14,848 nucleotides of DNA from Planctomycetota bacterium (GTDB lineage: Bacteria > Planctomycetota > UBA1135 > GCA-002686595): contig SCVU01000354.1 in assembly GCA_004296785.1 (NCBI GenBank), positions 1 through 14,848 on the forward strand. The letters are read 5' to 3'. The notes beneath the pieces were generated by a model, which ran no database searches, was not told the origin of the DNA, and was given only the letters and a program-made list of their open reading frames with translations. Below are positions 1 to 7,109 of the stretch, piece after piece. The translations under genes were made by a program, and so were the position numbers. Position 1 is the stretch's first letter; every line of letters begins with the position of its first letter.

Positions 1-1169
1 TCGCGCACTTCCTTGCGGTCGAAGAAGCTCATGCCGCCGACGAGCTCGTAGGGCAATTGCTGCGCGCGCAGCGCCGCCTCGAACGGCCGCGGCTGCTGGC
101 CGGTGCGGAACAGGATCGCGAAGTCGGCGTGCCGCGCCTTCTTCTCCGTGACGAGCTTCTTGATCTCCCGCACGACGTGCTCGGCCTCGGCCGTCTCGTC
201 CTCCGCGGCCGCGATCGTCACCGGCACACCGCTGCCGAGCGCGGAGCGCAGCTCCTTCGCGTGTCGGCTCGGGTTGTTGCGGATCACGCGATTGGCCGCG
301 CTCAGGATCTCGGCCGTCGAGCGGTAGTTCGTCTCGAGTCGCACGACCTTCGCGCCGGTGAAGTCCTTGTCGAACGACAGGATCTTCGTGATGTCGGCGC
401 CGCGCCAACCGTAGATCGACTGGTCGTCGTCGCCGACGACGCACAGGTTGCGGTGCGCGCCCGCGATCTGGCGCACGATCTCGTATTGCGGGCCGTTCGT
501 GTCCTGGTACTCGTCGACCATCACGTAGCGGTAGCGCTTGGCGAGCGCGTCGCGCACGGGCTTGTGCTCGCGCAGCAGCTTCAGCGCGAACAGCAGCAGG
601 TCGTCGAAGTCGAGCGTGCGATTGCGGCGCAGGTGCTCGTCGTACTTCTGCCACGCGCGCGCGACGAGCTCGTCCTCGTCGTCGGCCGCGTCCTTCAGCA
701 TGCCCTCGGCCGTCTCGAGCCGGTTCTTCGCGAGCGAGATGCGCGCGTGCAGCGCGCTCGGCTGCATCACGGCCTCGCCGATCCTGAGCTCGCGCAGCGC
801 GCCCTTGATCGCGCTCTGCTGGTCGGATCCGTCGCAGATCGTGAAGTTCGCGCCGATGCCGAGCTTCGCCGCGTGCTCGCGCAGGAGCTTCGCGCCGAAC
901 GCGTGGAACGTGCCGACGGTGAGCTCGCCCGCCTTGTCCTTGCCGACGAGCTTCGCCACGCGCTCGCGCATCTCGGCCGCGGCCTTGTTCGTGAAGGTCA
1001 TCGCGAGCACCGCGCTGGGGGCGACGCCCTTGGCGAGCAGGTGCGCGATGCGGACGGTGATCACGCGCGTCTTGCCGGAACCGGCGCCGGCGAGGACGAG
1101 CACCGGGCCTTCGGTCGTGACGACCGCGGCGCGCTGCTCGGGGTTCAGCGAGGCGATGAGCTCCTGCAT
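1..1169 (-). CDS. uvrD: UvrD/PcrA-type superfamily 1A DNA helicase, N-terminal part (runs off window)
   Basis: ATP-dependent 3'-5' DNA helicase of the UvrD/Rep/PcrA family, acting in nucleotide-excision and mismatch repair or in clearing replication and recombination intermediates in the cytoplasm. The 389 visible residues read without interruption and hold the ordered SF1 motifs: Q-motif NPEQ (9-12), Walker A GAGSGKT (28-34), motif Ia FTNKAAAEM (59-67), TFHAFG (87-92), Walker B DEYQDTN (219-225), motif III GDDDQSIYGWRG (246-257) and motif IV LETNYRS (278-284). The visible part ends just after SFFDRKEVR, within domain 2A. Family members are usually about 650-750 residues, so roughly the C-terminal half lies beyond base 1. 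The ATG at 1169 gives the usual short N-terminus before NPEQ; no Shine-Dalgarno precedes it, but a GCTAGTCT element does. The family is certain; uvrD versus pcrA cannot be decided without the C-terminus. Confidence 0.96.
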   Translation of the reverse strand, partial: MQELIASLNPEQRAAVVTTEGPVLVLAGAGSGKTRVITVRIAHLLAKGVAPSAVLAMTFTNKAAAEMRERVAKLVGKDKAGELTVGTFHAFGAKLLREHAAKLGIGANFTICDGSDQQSAIKGALRELRIGEAVMQPSALHARISLAKNRLETAEGMLKDAADDEDELVARAWQKYDEHLRRNRTLDFDDLLLFALKLLREHKPVRDALAKRYRYVMVDEYQDTNGPQYEIVRQIAGAHRNLCVVGDDDQSIYGWRGADITKILSFDKDFTGAKVVRLETNYRSTAEILSAANRVIRNNPSRHAKELRSALGSGVPVTIAAAEDETAEAEHVVREIKKLVTEKKARHADFAILFRTGQQPRPFEAALRAQQLPYELVGGMSFFDRKEVR

Positions 1170-1377
1170 CGGGCGCGGGAGACTAGCAGCAGACTTGAGC
1201 GGCGGAAGCGCGCGGCGCGTCGATCGGAGCCAGTGTGCGCATGCGCAACGACTTCCGTTCGCTCGAGTTCGACGGCCGCATCGACTAGGCGCGCGCGCCG
1301 CGACACGCGAACGCGATTCGCACTTCGGTTCGGGTTCAACCGCGCGGCGAGCCGATCTCTCGTGAGGGATCCCTCCA
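1170..1377. other. divergent intergenic region with two 12-bp palindromes
   Basis: This 208-base spacer separates the helicase from the divergent small exported protein. It contains two perfect 12-bp palindromes, TGCGCATGCGCA at 1236-1247 and GAGGGATCCCTC at 1364-1375. The second lies directly before the ATG at 1378, where its GAGGG half could act as a weak ribosome-binding sequence and the full palindrome could be an operator or a small hairpin that hides the start. In such GC-rich DNA short palindromes also arise by chance. No RNA gene or convincing ORF was seen here. Confidence 0.4.
1180..1187 (-). promoter_or_regulatory. candidate -10 element GCTAGTCT of the helicase gene
   Basis: On the minus strand GCTAGTCT ends 10 bases before the helicase ATG. 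TAGTCT fits a TAnnnT-type -10 hexamer and would start a transcript with a leader of only a few bases. No -35 or Shine-Dalgarno is visible. The main support is that similar elements occupy equivalent positions before four other genes in this window. Confidence 0.35.
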
Positions 1378-1812
1378 ATGTGGCCGCCGTTTGGTTTCCG
1401 AGCCTGGCTCGAATGCGCGTGTGTGCTCGGCCTCTTGTCCGCGCCTTTGACGCTCGGAGTTGCGTCGTTGCCCATCCACGAGGAAACTGGCGCGCAGGTC
1501 GCGCCGACGAGCAGTTCGTCGCGTCACGAGTGGCTCGTCGAGCATCCGGCGGATGAGGCGGAAGACAAGCGCGAGTGGTATCGCGCTGGGGCCTTCAGCG
1601 TGTGGATGAACGGCCGCATCGTCGCCCCGGGAGATGTTCCGAGCATCTCCGAGCCCGAGCCCGAGCGCGAGTATTGGTGCACCACGAGGGAGAACCACCC
1701 GATCCCGGGCGGAGTGGCCCGCATCCTCCCAGGCGGTCGCTTCGGCCTCGAGATCCGCCGGGCGCAGCCGCGCGGGCCGGGCCATTTCGAGACTCCGAAA
1801 CCCGAGCGCTAG
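1378..1812 (+). CDS. small exported protein of unknown function (144 aa)
   Basis: Not recognised as any known family. A hydrophobic stretch at residues 10-31 (around CACVLGLLSAPLTLGV) looks like a signal peptide or N-terminal anchor. A Ser-rich linker follows (TSSSS, 44-48), then a compact, charged domain rich in Trp and acidic residues with an EPEPERE run near 92-98. The ORF is preferred over overlapping frames because its codons show ordinary third-position G/C preference, it has an export signal, and it fits exactly between its neighbours. Codon choice is looser than in the sigma or helicase genes (TTT, GGT, TTG, GTT, ACT occur). The ATG directly follows a GAGGGATCCCTC palindrome. Its TAG stop shares bases with the stop of the convergent SRPBCC gene. 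It could be a periplasmic protein, but nothing indicates a function. Confidence 0.68.
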   Translation: MWPPFGFRAWLECACVLGLLSAPLTLGVASLPIHEETGAQVAPTSSSSRHEWLVEHPADEAEDKREWYRAGAFSVWMNGRIVAPGDVPSISEPEPEREYWCTTRENHPIPGGVARILPGGRFGLEIRRAQPRGPGHFETPKPER

Positions 1813-2873
1813 CGTCTTGCGGCCGCCGTCGCCTGCAAGTGCTCGTCGAGCTGATCGAACGTCCCGCCCCAGCCGCCGCGCATCGAGTCGTGCATGCTGG
1901 CGAACAGCGCGAGCTCCTCGGCCGTCGCGCGCAGCGGCACCCACTCGAGCTTCACGACCGTTCCCTTCCCGATCCCCGCGTGCTCGGAGAACGTCACGAC
2001 CGAGTGCGTTTCGAGCGGCCACTTCCCGTCGAAGAACGGCGCCCGCGCGAGCCCGCCCTTCGGATCGGAGAACGACGAGACGAACACCATCCGCCCGGGC
2101 AGCGCGAGCTCCTCGAACTTCCAGCGTCCCCACATCACGCTGCCGTCGCTGGACTTGAGCCCGTAGTGGAACGTCCCGCCGACGCGCAGGTCGAGCTTGG
2201 CGTCGATGACCTGCGAACCCTTCGGCCCGAACCACTTCGCGAGCTGGTCGCGCTCCGTCCACGCCTTCACGACGAGCTCGCGCGGCGCGCGGAACACGCG
2301 CGTGATCGAGAACGGGTTGGCTGCGGAGCTCGACGGACCGTTCGCGCTCGCTGCGCCACTCGCAGTCGTCGCGCTGCTCGTTTTCGACGCGCTCAGCGTC
2401 GGCAGGAACTCGCTCAAGCGCGTGAGGTGCTGCTTGCCGCCCTCGATCGCGCCGTACTTCTCGACGACGTGCTTCAGCGCCTTCGCGCTCGGGAACAAGC
2501 TCTTCATCGTCACGCGCGTCCGCTTGCCCGGCAGCTCGTCGAACGTGACGACCGTCTTGAAGTGAACGGGCTCGACGTCGACCACGCCGCCGATCTCGTA
2601 GACGAGCCGCTTCGGCTCGTCGATCTCGCGGTACGTGAGCTGGTTCTCGTAGTCGTGTCCGTCCGGCCCGTGCATCGTGTAGCGCCACGCGCCGCCCGCC
2701 GCGAACGTGTGCGCGTGCGTCGTCGTGCGGAAGCCCTGCGGTCCCCACCAGCGCGCGAGCTGCTCGGGCTCGGTCCACGCGCGCCACACGAGCTCGCGCG
2801 GCGCGTCGTAGTCGCGCGACAGGATGATCTCGCGGTCGGTCGTTTCGAGTCGGACGTCGTCGCTGCTGCTCAT
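1809..2873 (-). CDS. tandem SRPBCC (AHSA1/CalC-like) domain protein
   Basis: Cytoplasmic protein of 354 residues made of two START/SRPBCC-fold domains of the AHSA1 type joined by a Ser/Ala/Thr-rich linker (about 160-186). Domain 1 (about 17-158) has the family pattern APRELVWRAWTEPEQLARWWGP; domain 2 (about 188-348) repeats it as APRELVVKAWTERDQLAKWFGP. AHSA1-like domains bind hydrophobic ligands in a deep cavity and are usually single-domain proteins of about 150 residues, so this is a duplication-fusion. The ATG at 2873 is chosen because it overlaps the arsR stop (ATGA), indicating translational coupling; an upstream in-frame extension would run through the arsR coding sequence and has no SRPBCC similarity. 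ArsR-SRPBCC pairs are common, usually with the SRPBCC protein as the regulated partner. The ligand is unknown. The stop overlaps that of the convergent upstream gene in a CTAG tetranucleotide. Confidence 0.92.
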   Translation of the reverse strand: MSSSDDVRLETTDREIILSRDYDAPRELVWRAWTEPEQLARWWGPQGFRTTTHAHTFAAGGAWRYTMHGPDGHDYENQLTYREIDEPKRLVYEIGGVVDVEPVHFKTVVTFDELPGKRTRVTMKSLFPSAKALKHVVEKYGAIEGGKQHLTRLSEFLPTLSASKTSSATTASGAASANGPSSSAANPFSITRVFRAPRELVVKAWTERDQLAKWFGPKGSQVIDAKLDLRVGGTFHYGLKSSDGSVMWGRWKFEELALPGRMVFVSSFSDPKGGLARAPFFDGKWPLETHSVVTFSEHAGIGKGTVVKLEWVPLRATAEELALFASMHDSMRGGWGGTFDQLDEHLQATAAARR

Positions 2874-3259
2874 GACTTCTTGTGCTTGCGGGTCTTCGAT
2901 GGGGGCGGAGCGGTCGTGCCGGCCTGCATCTCGCGCAGGTGCTCGGCGAGTCGGTCGAAGCTCTCCTCCCAGTGCGCGCGATAGCGCTCGATCCACGCCG
3001 ACGCGTCGCGCAGCGGCGCCGCGCGCAGCCGGCACGGCCGGAACTGCGCGTCGCGGCCGCGCTCGACCAGGCCCGCGCGCTCGAGCACCTTCAGGTGCTT
3101 CGAGATCGCCGGGAGCGAGAGGTCGAACGGCGCGGCGAGCTCGGTGACGTTCACCTGGCCCTTCGAAAGGCGCGTGAGGATCGCGCGGCGCGTCGGATCG
3201 GCGAGCGCGGCGAGCGTCGTGCTGAGCGCGTCGGAGGCGTGGGAAGTGGCTGCAACCAA
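2870..3259 (-). CDS. ArsR-family winged-helix repressor (SRPBCC-associated type)
   Basis: DNA-binding repressor of 129 residues, first gene of a two-gene operon with the SRPBCC protein. The winged-helix core is clear: ALADPTRRAILTRL (18-31) followed by the helix-turn-helix VTELAAPFDLSLPAISKHLKVLERAGLV (38-65), then a wing and a C-terminal helix ending in a Lys-rich tail. The metal-binding CxC motif of ArsR/SmtB metal sensors is absent, so it is probably not a metal sensor; this subclass often sits beside AHSA1 proteins. The only start codon before the conserved domain is TTG at 3259; no ATG or GTG lies in frame between it and the upstream stop at 3323-3325, and no Shine-Dalgarno is visible. 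A TTAGCTAA palindrome just upstream is the likely operator, giving autoregulation. The exact start is less certain than the gene. Confidence 0.9.
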   Translation of the reverse strand: MVAATSHASDALSTTLAALADPTRRAILTRLSKGQVNVTELAAPFDLSLPAISKHLKVLERAGLVERGRDAQFRPCRLRAAPLRDASAWIERYRAHWEESFDRLAEHLREMQAGTTAPPPSKTRKHKKS

Positions 3260-3281
3260 GGTAGTTCTGGGGCGGTTCTCG

Positions 3282-3302
3282 TATTTAGCTAAGTGGTAAA
3301 AT
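3282..3302. promoter_or_regulatory. AT-rich divergent promoter/operator between arsR-like gene and sigma fusion
   Basis: An AT-rich island in very GC-rich DNA. It contains the perfect 8-bp palindrome TTAGCTAA (3285-3292), a plausible ArsR half-site or operator. On the plus strand TGGTAAAAT (3294-3302) resembles an extended -10 box and could drive the sigma fusion with a leader of about 100 bases. On the minus strand GCTAAATA (3289-3282) could be the -10 of the arsR gene, giving a leader of about 16 bases before the TTG. The outer bases TATTT and AAATA also form a loose inverted repeat. No good -35 boxes are visible. A repressor bound here could affect both directions. Confidence 0.45.
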
Positions 3303-3409
3303 ACGACGGTCGCGGCCGACTGTCAAGCGGCGGCGCGGCGATTCGCCAGAATCTTGGCGCGCGTGGGCGGGCAGCGGTCATCGAGCGCTACCAGTCGCAA
3401 GAACCGACC

Positions 3410-6400
3410 ATGAACCCGACTCCCATCGATCCCGCGCTCGTCCTTCAGGCCCACTCCGATCGCATCCGCGCGCTCGCGCTGCAATTGATCCGCGACCCGG
3501 CGGGCGCGGACGACGCGGCGCAGGAGGCGTGGCTCGTCGCGCTGCGGCGCGGCTTCGATCCGGACGCGCTGCCGACTTCGTGGTGGCGCGAGACGCTGCG
3601 CAAGCTGCGCGGGACGCAGGTGCGCGGCCGCGATCGCCGCACGGCGCGCGAGACGGTCGCGGCGCGCGGCGAGGGTGTCGAGGCCGCCGACGTGCGTCTC
3701 GCGCACGAGGAGACCTTGCGCACGGTCACCGACGCGGTGCTCGAGCTCGACGAGTCGTACCGCGAGGTCGTGCTGCTGCGCTTCTTCGAGCAGGCGGGGA
3801 CGGCCGAGATCGCGGCTCGACTCGGCTGTCCCGAAGCGACGGTGCGCACGCGACTCAACCGCGCGCTCGCGCAGCTGCGCGAGAAGCTCGATCGACGCCG
3901 GCCGCGCGCGGAGTGGGTGCGCGCACTCGCCGGGCTCGTCGGCATCCAGCGCGCGGCCCCGCGTGCGTGGCGCGCGAAGGTCGGGCTGGGCGCCGCCGTC
4001 GCGGTGCTCGCGGTCGCGACGCCGTTCGCGTGGCGCGCCGCGCGCTCCGACGGCGCGGATGCGCTCGAACCGGCCGCCGCGGCCGCGCCGCTCACCGCTC
4101 TCGCCGAGCCGGGCGCGAACGCGGCCCGCGAGCTCGTGGCGAGCGTCGCCGCGGCGAGCGCAGTCCCCGCCGCCGTCGTCGAGCCGCCGTCGCGTGCGCC
4201 GGTCGCCGCGGTCGGCGACGAAGTGCGCGTCACCGGCCGCTTCCTCGATGCGGCGGCGCGTCCGCTCGCGGGCATCGAGGTGCGCGCGACCGCGGCCGAC
4301 GCGTTCGCCGGCGGACCGCTCGAGACGCTGGCCGAGTCGAAGGCGTCGTCGGATGCCGGCGGTCGCTTCGAGCTCGTGCTGCGCACGAAGCCGAACTTCG
4401 CGTGGAACGTCCTCGCGACCTCCGACCGCACCGCGAACGCGCGCTGGTGGTTCGGCACGCTCGGCCCGGCGCCGCGGATCGAGCTCGGCGACCTGCCGCT
4501 CGTCGACGCGTGCGTCGCGCGCGGCGTGGTCGTCGACGTCGAAGGGCGCGCGCTGCCCGGCGAGATCGAGGTGCGTGCGCGCAGCAATTGGAAGTCGGCG
4601 GGCCCGCTCGCCGTCGCGACGAGCGTCAGCGGTCGTGCGGACCCGCAGACCGGCGCGTTCGAGTTGCGCGGCTTGCCGCCGGGGCCCGTGGAAGTCTCGG
4701 CGACCAGCCTGCTGATGCGGACGCTGCGCGCGAACGCGGTCGACGCGAGCGCTGCGACGCCGGTCGACGTGCGCCTGGAGTGGACCGGGCCTGACCTGCG
4801 CGAGCGCATCGCGATCGACGCGTACACGCCCGCGCTGGCCAGCGTGATGCCGGGCGCGCTGCGGTTCGCCGCGATCGACGCCGCGGGCGCGCGCCATCCG
4901 CTTGCGCACGTGCCCGGCTCCGCGTCGTCGTACGCGCTCGACGGCGCGCGCGAGCCGAAGTACACGCTGGTGCTCGACGACGCTCGATTCGCGGCGTGGT
5001 CGAAGGCCGACGTCGCGCCCGCGACCGGCCTGCAGATCCGGCTCGCGGGATCGGCCACCGTGCGCGTCAGCGTGCGAGCTCCGCGGCCCGGCGACGCGCT
5101 CGACGGCCTTGCGCTCTTCGCCGAGACCGCCGAGCCGGGCCGCGGCATGCAGCCGGTCGAGCTGGTCACTGCGGGCAAGCCGCTGCCCGCCGACGGACGC
5201 CTCGCCGGCTTTCTGCCGGGCAGTTGGACGCTGCGCGCCGAGCATCCGAAGCTCGGTCGCGCGACGGCGCGCGTCGACGCGCTCGCGGCGGGGGAGACGC
5301 GCGACGTCGAGCTGCGCTTCGCGGCGCCGACCGTGGTGCGCGGCACGGTCTTCGAGCTCGTGAGCGCTGCGAAGCCGGGTGCCGATCCGATCCGCCGTCC
5401 CGCCGCGAACGTGCTCGTGCGCGCGCGCACGTCCGACGGCCGCACGTCGAGCGTGGTGTTCGCGACGAGAGCCGGCGGCATGCAGGCGCAAGCCGGCGGA
5501 ACCTCGATCGAGCAGTTGGTCGAGACGCGCACCGACGAGCGCGGTCGCTACGAGCTCGCGCTGCGCGAGGCGGGGCCGCACGACATCGCCGCGTGGCGCA
5601 ATCGCTGGCTGTACGTCCAACGCGACCGCGTCGCGCTCGATGCGGGCGCCGAGCACGAGCTCGAGCTGCCGCTGGCGGGTGCGCTCGCGGCGCGCGTCGC
5701 GCTCCATCCGACGCAGTCGGTCGCGCAGATCGCGCTGGAGCTTCGGTACGACGGCGAGAACCCGTTCCCGGGGAACAATCCGTTCCCCGGTTCCGGCGAC
5801 GCGTGGTCCGAAGGCGACGCCGGGCTCGATCCGATCGCGCTGGGCGCCGACGGCGCGCTCGCGATCGGTCCGCTGCCGGCGGGAAGCTATCGGCTCGATC
5901 TCGGCGCGCGGATCCCGCCGCCGCGACCGGAGGCGCTTCGCTCCGGCGCGAGCGTTCGCTCGTTCTCGTTCCGCCCGAGTTCGGGTCTCGGCGCGTTCGA
6001 GATCCGCGCGGGCGAGACGACGCGCGCGGCGTTCGACGCAGCGCCGTTCGCGCCGGGCGCGATCGAGCTCGAGCTCGTGATCGACGGCGCACCCGCGGTG
6101 CGGGTGAGCGCGTCGACGTTCCGCAAGTCGATCGCGGGCGGGTCCGTGACGAAGCGCGCGCAGCGCGACCCGCGCCTTTCGAGCCCCGATCCGCTGGCGA
6201 GCGCGGGATTCTACGGGCCGAGCGCGACCGCGTCGGTCGGCGCGGATGGGCGCGCGCGCCTCGAACTGCTGCAGGCCGGCGAGCATCGGATCGCTCTGCG
6301 CAGCGAGCGCGGCGACTGGGCGTGGGTGGCGCCGAGCGCGATCGCGGTCGCGGCGGGCGAGACGGTGCGGACGACGCTGAAGCTCGAGCGCAAGACGGCG

Positions 6401-6637
6401 CGCGTGCGCGTGCTCGCCAAGGGCGCGCCGCTCGCGCAGCGCGGTTTCGAGCTGGAGCTCGGAGCGGCACTGCGCGTGGAAGCGAAGACGAACACCGCGG
6501 GAGAAGCGGAGTTGTCGCTGCCGGCGGGCGACTACCGCGCGCTGCTCGGCGCGCTCGAGTCGCCCGCCGCACCGGCCAGCGTCGAGTTCACGTGGCCGCC
6601 GGCGAACGGCGTGCTCGAACTCGAGCTCGCCGAGTAG
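3410..6637 (+). CDS. ECF-like sigma factor fused via a membrane helix to a large carboxypeptidase-regulatory-like region
   Basis: A 1075-residue fusion. Residues 12-75 match sigma-70 region 2 (ADDAAQEAWLVAL at 33-45, then the region 2.4 helix), and 105-160 match region 4 (LDESYREVVLLRFFEQAG, then the helix-turn-helix TAEIAARLGCPEATVRTRLNRAL). A single membrane helix follows at about 191-208 (VGLGAAVAVLAVATPFAW) between basic residues, then an Ala/Pro-rich linker. The remaining ~800 residues are beta-rich, with carboxypeptidase-regulatory/Ig-like segments starting near 271 (VTGRFLDAAARPLAGIEVRA), 641 (VVRGTVFELV, later TDERGRYELAL) and 995. The topology puts the sigma domain in the cytoplasm and the rest outside. 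The ATG at 3410 begins right before region 2; a GTG at 3293 lies in the promoter region. No anti-sigma gene is adjacent. The Ig-like region probably senses or regulates, but its ligand is unknown. A small hairpin (3344-3359) lies in the leader. Confidence 0.9.
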   Translation: MNPTPIDPALVLQAHSDRIRALALQLIRDPAGADDAAQEAWLVALRRGFDPDALPTSWWRETLRKLRGTQVRGRDRRTARETVAARGEGVEAADVRLAHEETLRTVTDAVLELDESYREVVLLRFFEQAGTAEIAARLGCPEATVRTRLNRALAQLREKLDRRRPRAEWVRALAGLVGIQRAAPRAWRAKVGLGAAVAVLAVATPFAWRAARSDGADALEPAAAAAPLTALAEPGANAARELVASVAAASAVPAAVVEPPSRAPVAAVGDEVRVTGRFLDAAARPLAGIEVRATAADAFAGGPLETLAESKASSDAGGRFELVLRTKPNFAWNVLATSDRTANARWWFGTLGPAPRIELGDLPLVDACVARGVVVDVEGRALPGEIEVRARSNWKSAGPLAVATSVSGRADPQTGAFELRGLPPGPVEVSATSLLMRTLRANAVDASAATPVDVRLEWTGPDLRERIAIDAYTPALASVMPGALRFAAIDAAGARHPLAHVPGSASSYALDGAREPKYTLVLDDARFAAWSKADVAPATGLQIRLAGSATVRVSVRAPRPGDALDGLALFAETAEPGRGMQPVELVTAGKPLPADGRLAGFLPGSWTLRAEHPKLGRATARVDALAAGETRDVELRFAAPTVVRGTVFELVSAAKPGADPIRRPAANVLVRARTSDGRTSSVVFATRAGGMQAQAGGTSIEQLVETRTDERGRYELALREAGPHDIAAWRNRWLYVQRDRVALDAGAEHELELPLAGALAARVALHPTQSVAQIALELRYDGENPFPGNNPFPGSGDAWSEGDAGLDPIALGADGALAIGPLPAGSYRLDLGARIPPPRPEALRSGASVRSFSFRPSSGLGAFEIRAGETTRAAFDAAPFAPGAIELELVIDGAPAVRVSASTFRKSIAGGSVTKRAQRDPRLSSPDPLASAGFYGPSATASVGADGRARLELLQAGEHRIALRSERGDWAWVAPSAIAVAAGETVRTTLKLERKTARVRVLAKGAPLAQRGFELELGAALRVEAKTNTAGEAELSLPAGDYRALLGALESPAAPASVEFTWPPANGVLELELAE

Positions 6638-6641
6638 CGAC

Positions 6642-7109
6642 CTACCAGAGCGGCAGGCTCGCGACGATCGCCGCGCTGAACTCCGCGGCGATCGCGCGCG
6701 CGCTGTGCTGTCGCGCCGGCGCGTCGAATCCGGACACGGTCACGCCGATCGCCGCGATCGCGCGGCCGCTCGCGTCGAGCACCGGCGACGTGAGGTCGAG
6801 GTGCGCGCCTTCTGCGAGCTCGATCGGAACGCCGGTCCGCAGCACCTCGAGATCCTCGGGATCGGACGGCTTGCCGATCTTGTTCGGCCAGTTGCTCGCG
6901 AGGATCCGACTGCCCGTCGCGCCCGTCGGCGTCGCGTGGAGCGTCAGGCGCGCGAGCTCCGGATGGCGCGCGCTGATCGCGTCGACGATCGACTGCGCGC
7001 GCTCGTGGCGCTGCGCCGCGGCTGGCGCCGCGCGGCACGCGAGCAGAGCGAGCAGCCCGAGCAGGCTCGCGAGCGCGATCGTCGCCGCGATCGCCCGCCC
7101 CGCGCTCAT
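6642..7109 (-). CDS. small Cache/PAS-like lipoprotein (155 aa)
   Basis: Predicted lipoprotein: an N-terminal hydrophobic stretch (8-24) ends in the lipobox LLAC with Cys at residue 25. The remaining ~130 residues contain ARLTLHATPTGATGSRILASN, then KIGKPSDPEDLEVLRTG, and finally a strand-turn-strand LDLTSPVLDASGRAIAAIGVTV typical of extracytoplasmic Cache/PAS-fold sensors. I assign the fold from this pattern only and know of no assigned function. Its ATG at 7109 overlaps the stop of the upstream NHL propeller gene (ATGA), so the two are probably translated together and may act together at the membrane. It ends four bases after the convergent sigma-fusion gene. It has no signalling output domain of its own, so it may be a ligand-binding accessory. 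Confidence 0.8.
   Translation of the reverse strand: MSAGRAIAATIALASLLGLLALLACRAAPAAAQRHERAQSIVDAISARHPELARLTLHATPTGATGSRILASNWPNKIGKPSDPEDLEVLRTGVPIELAEGAHLDLTSPVLDASGRAIAAIGVTVSGFDAPARQHSARAIAAEFSAAIVASLPLW

Noticed and set aside
1236..1247. TGCGCATGCGCA palindrome as an operator
   Set aside because: Simple alternating GC-type palindromes are frequent in such DNA and it is about 70 bases from the helicase start with no partner site, so it is mentioned only as part of the intergenic region.
1145..1378. Short minus-strand ORF starting at a TTG in the helicase upstream region
   Set aside because: Arg/Ser-rich, starts with TTG and overlaps the helicase start; no sign of a real protein.
57..1556. 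Long plus-strand open frame opposite the helicase
   Set aside because: Arg-rich antisense shadow; the minus strand encodes all SF1 helicase motifs in order.
2874..3035. N-terminal extension of the SRPBCC protein upstream of 2873
   Set aside because: It lies wholly inside the arsR coding region in another frame and is Arg/Ala-rich; the ATGA overlap defines the start.
3344..3359. Small hairpin CGCCAG-AATC-TTGGCG in the sigma-fusion leader as a riboswitch or attenuator
   Set aside because: Only five pairs plus a wobble, with no recognisable aptamer or T-tract.
3293..3409. N-terminal extension of the sigma fusion from the GTG at 3293
   Set aside because: The added 39 residues have no similarity to sigma region 1/2 and the codon overlaps the AT-rich promoter-like island; the ATG at 3410 directly precedes region 2.
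3323..6286. Very long minus-strand open frame opposite the sigma fusion (987 codons)
   Set aside because: Its translation is Arg/Ala/Glu-rich low-complexity sequence with no domain, as expected opposite a GC-rich gene; the plus-strand frame has clear sigma and Ig-like domains.
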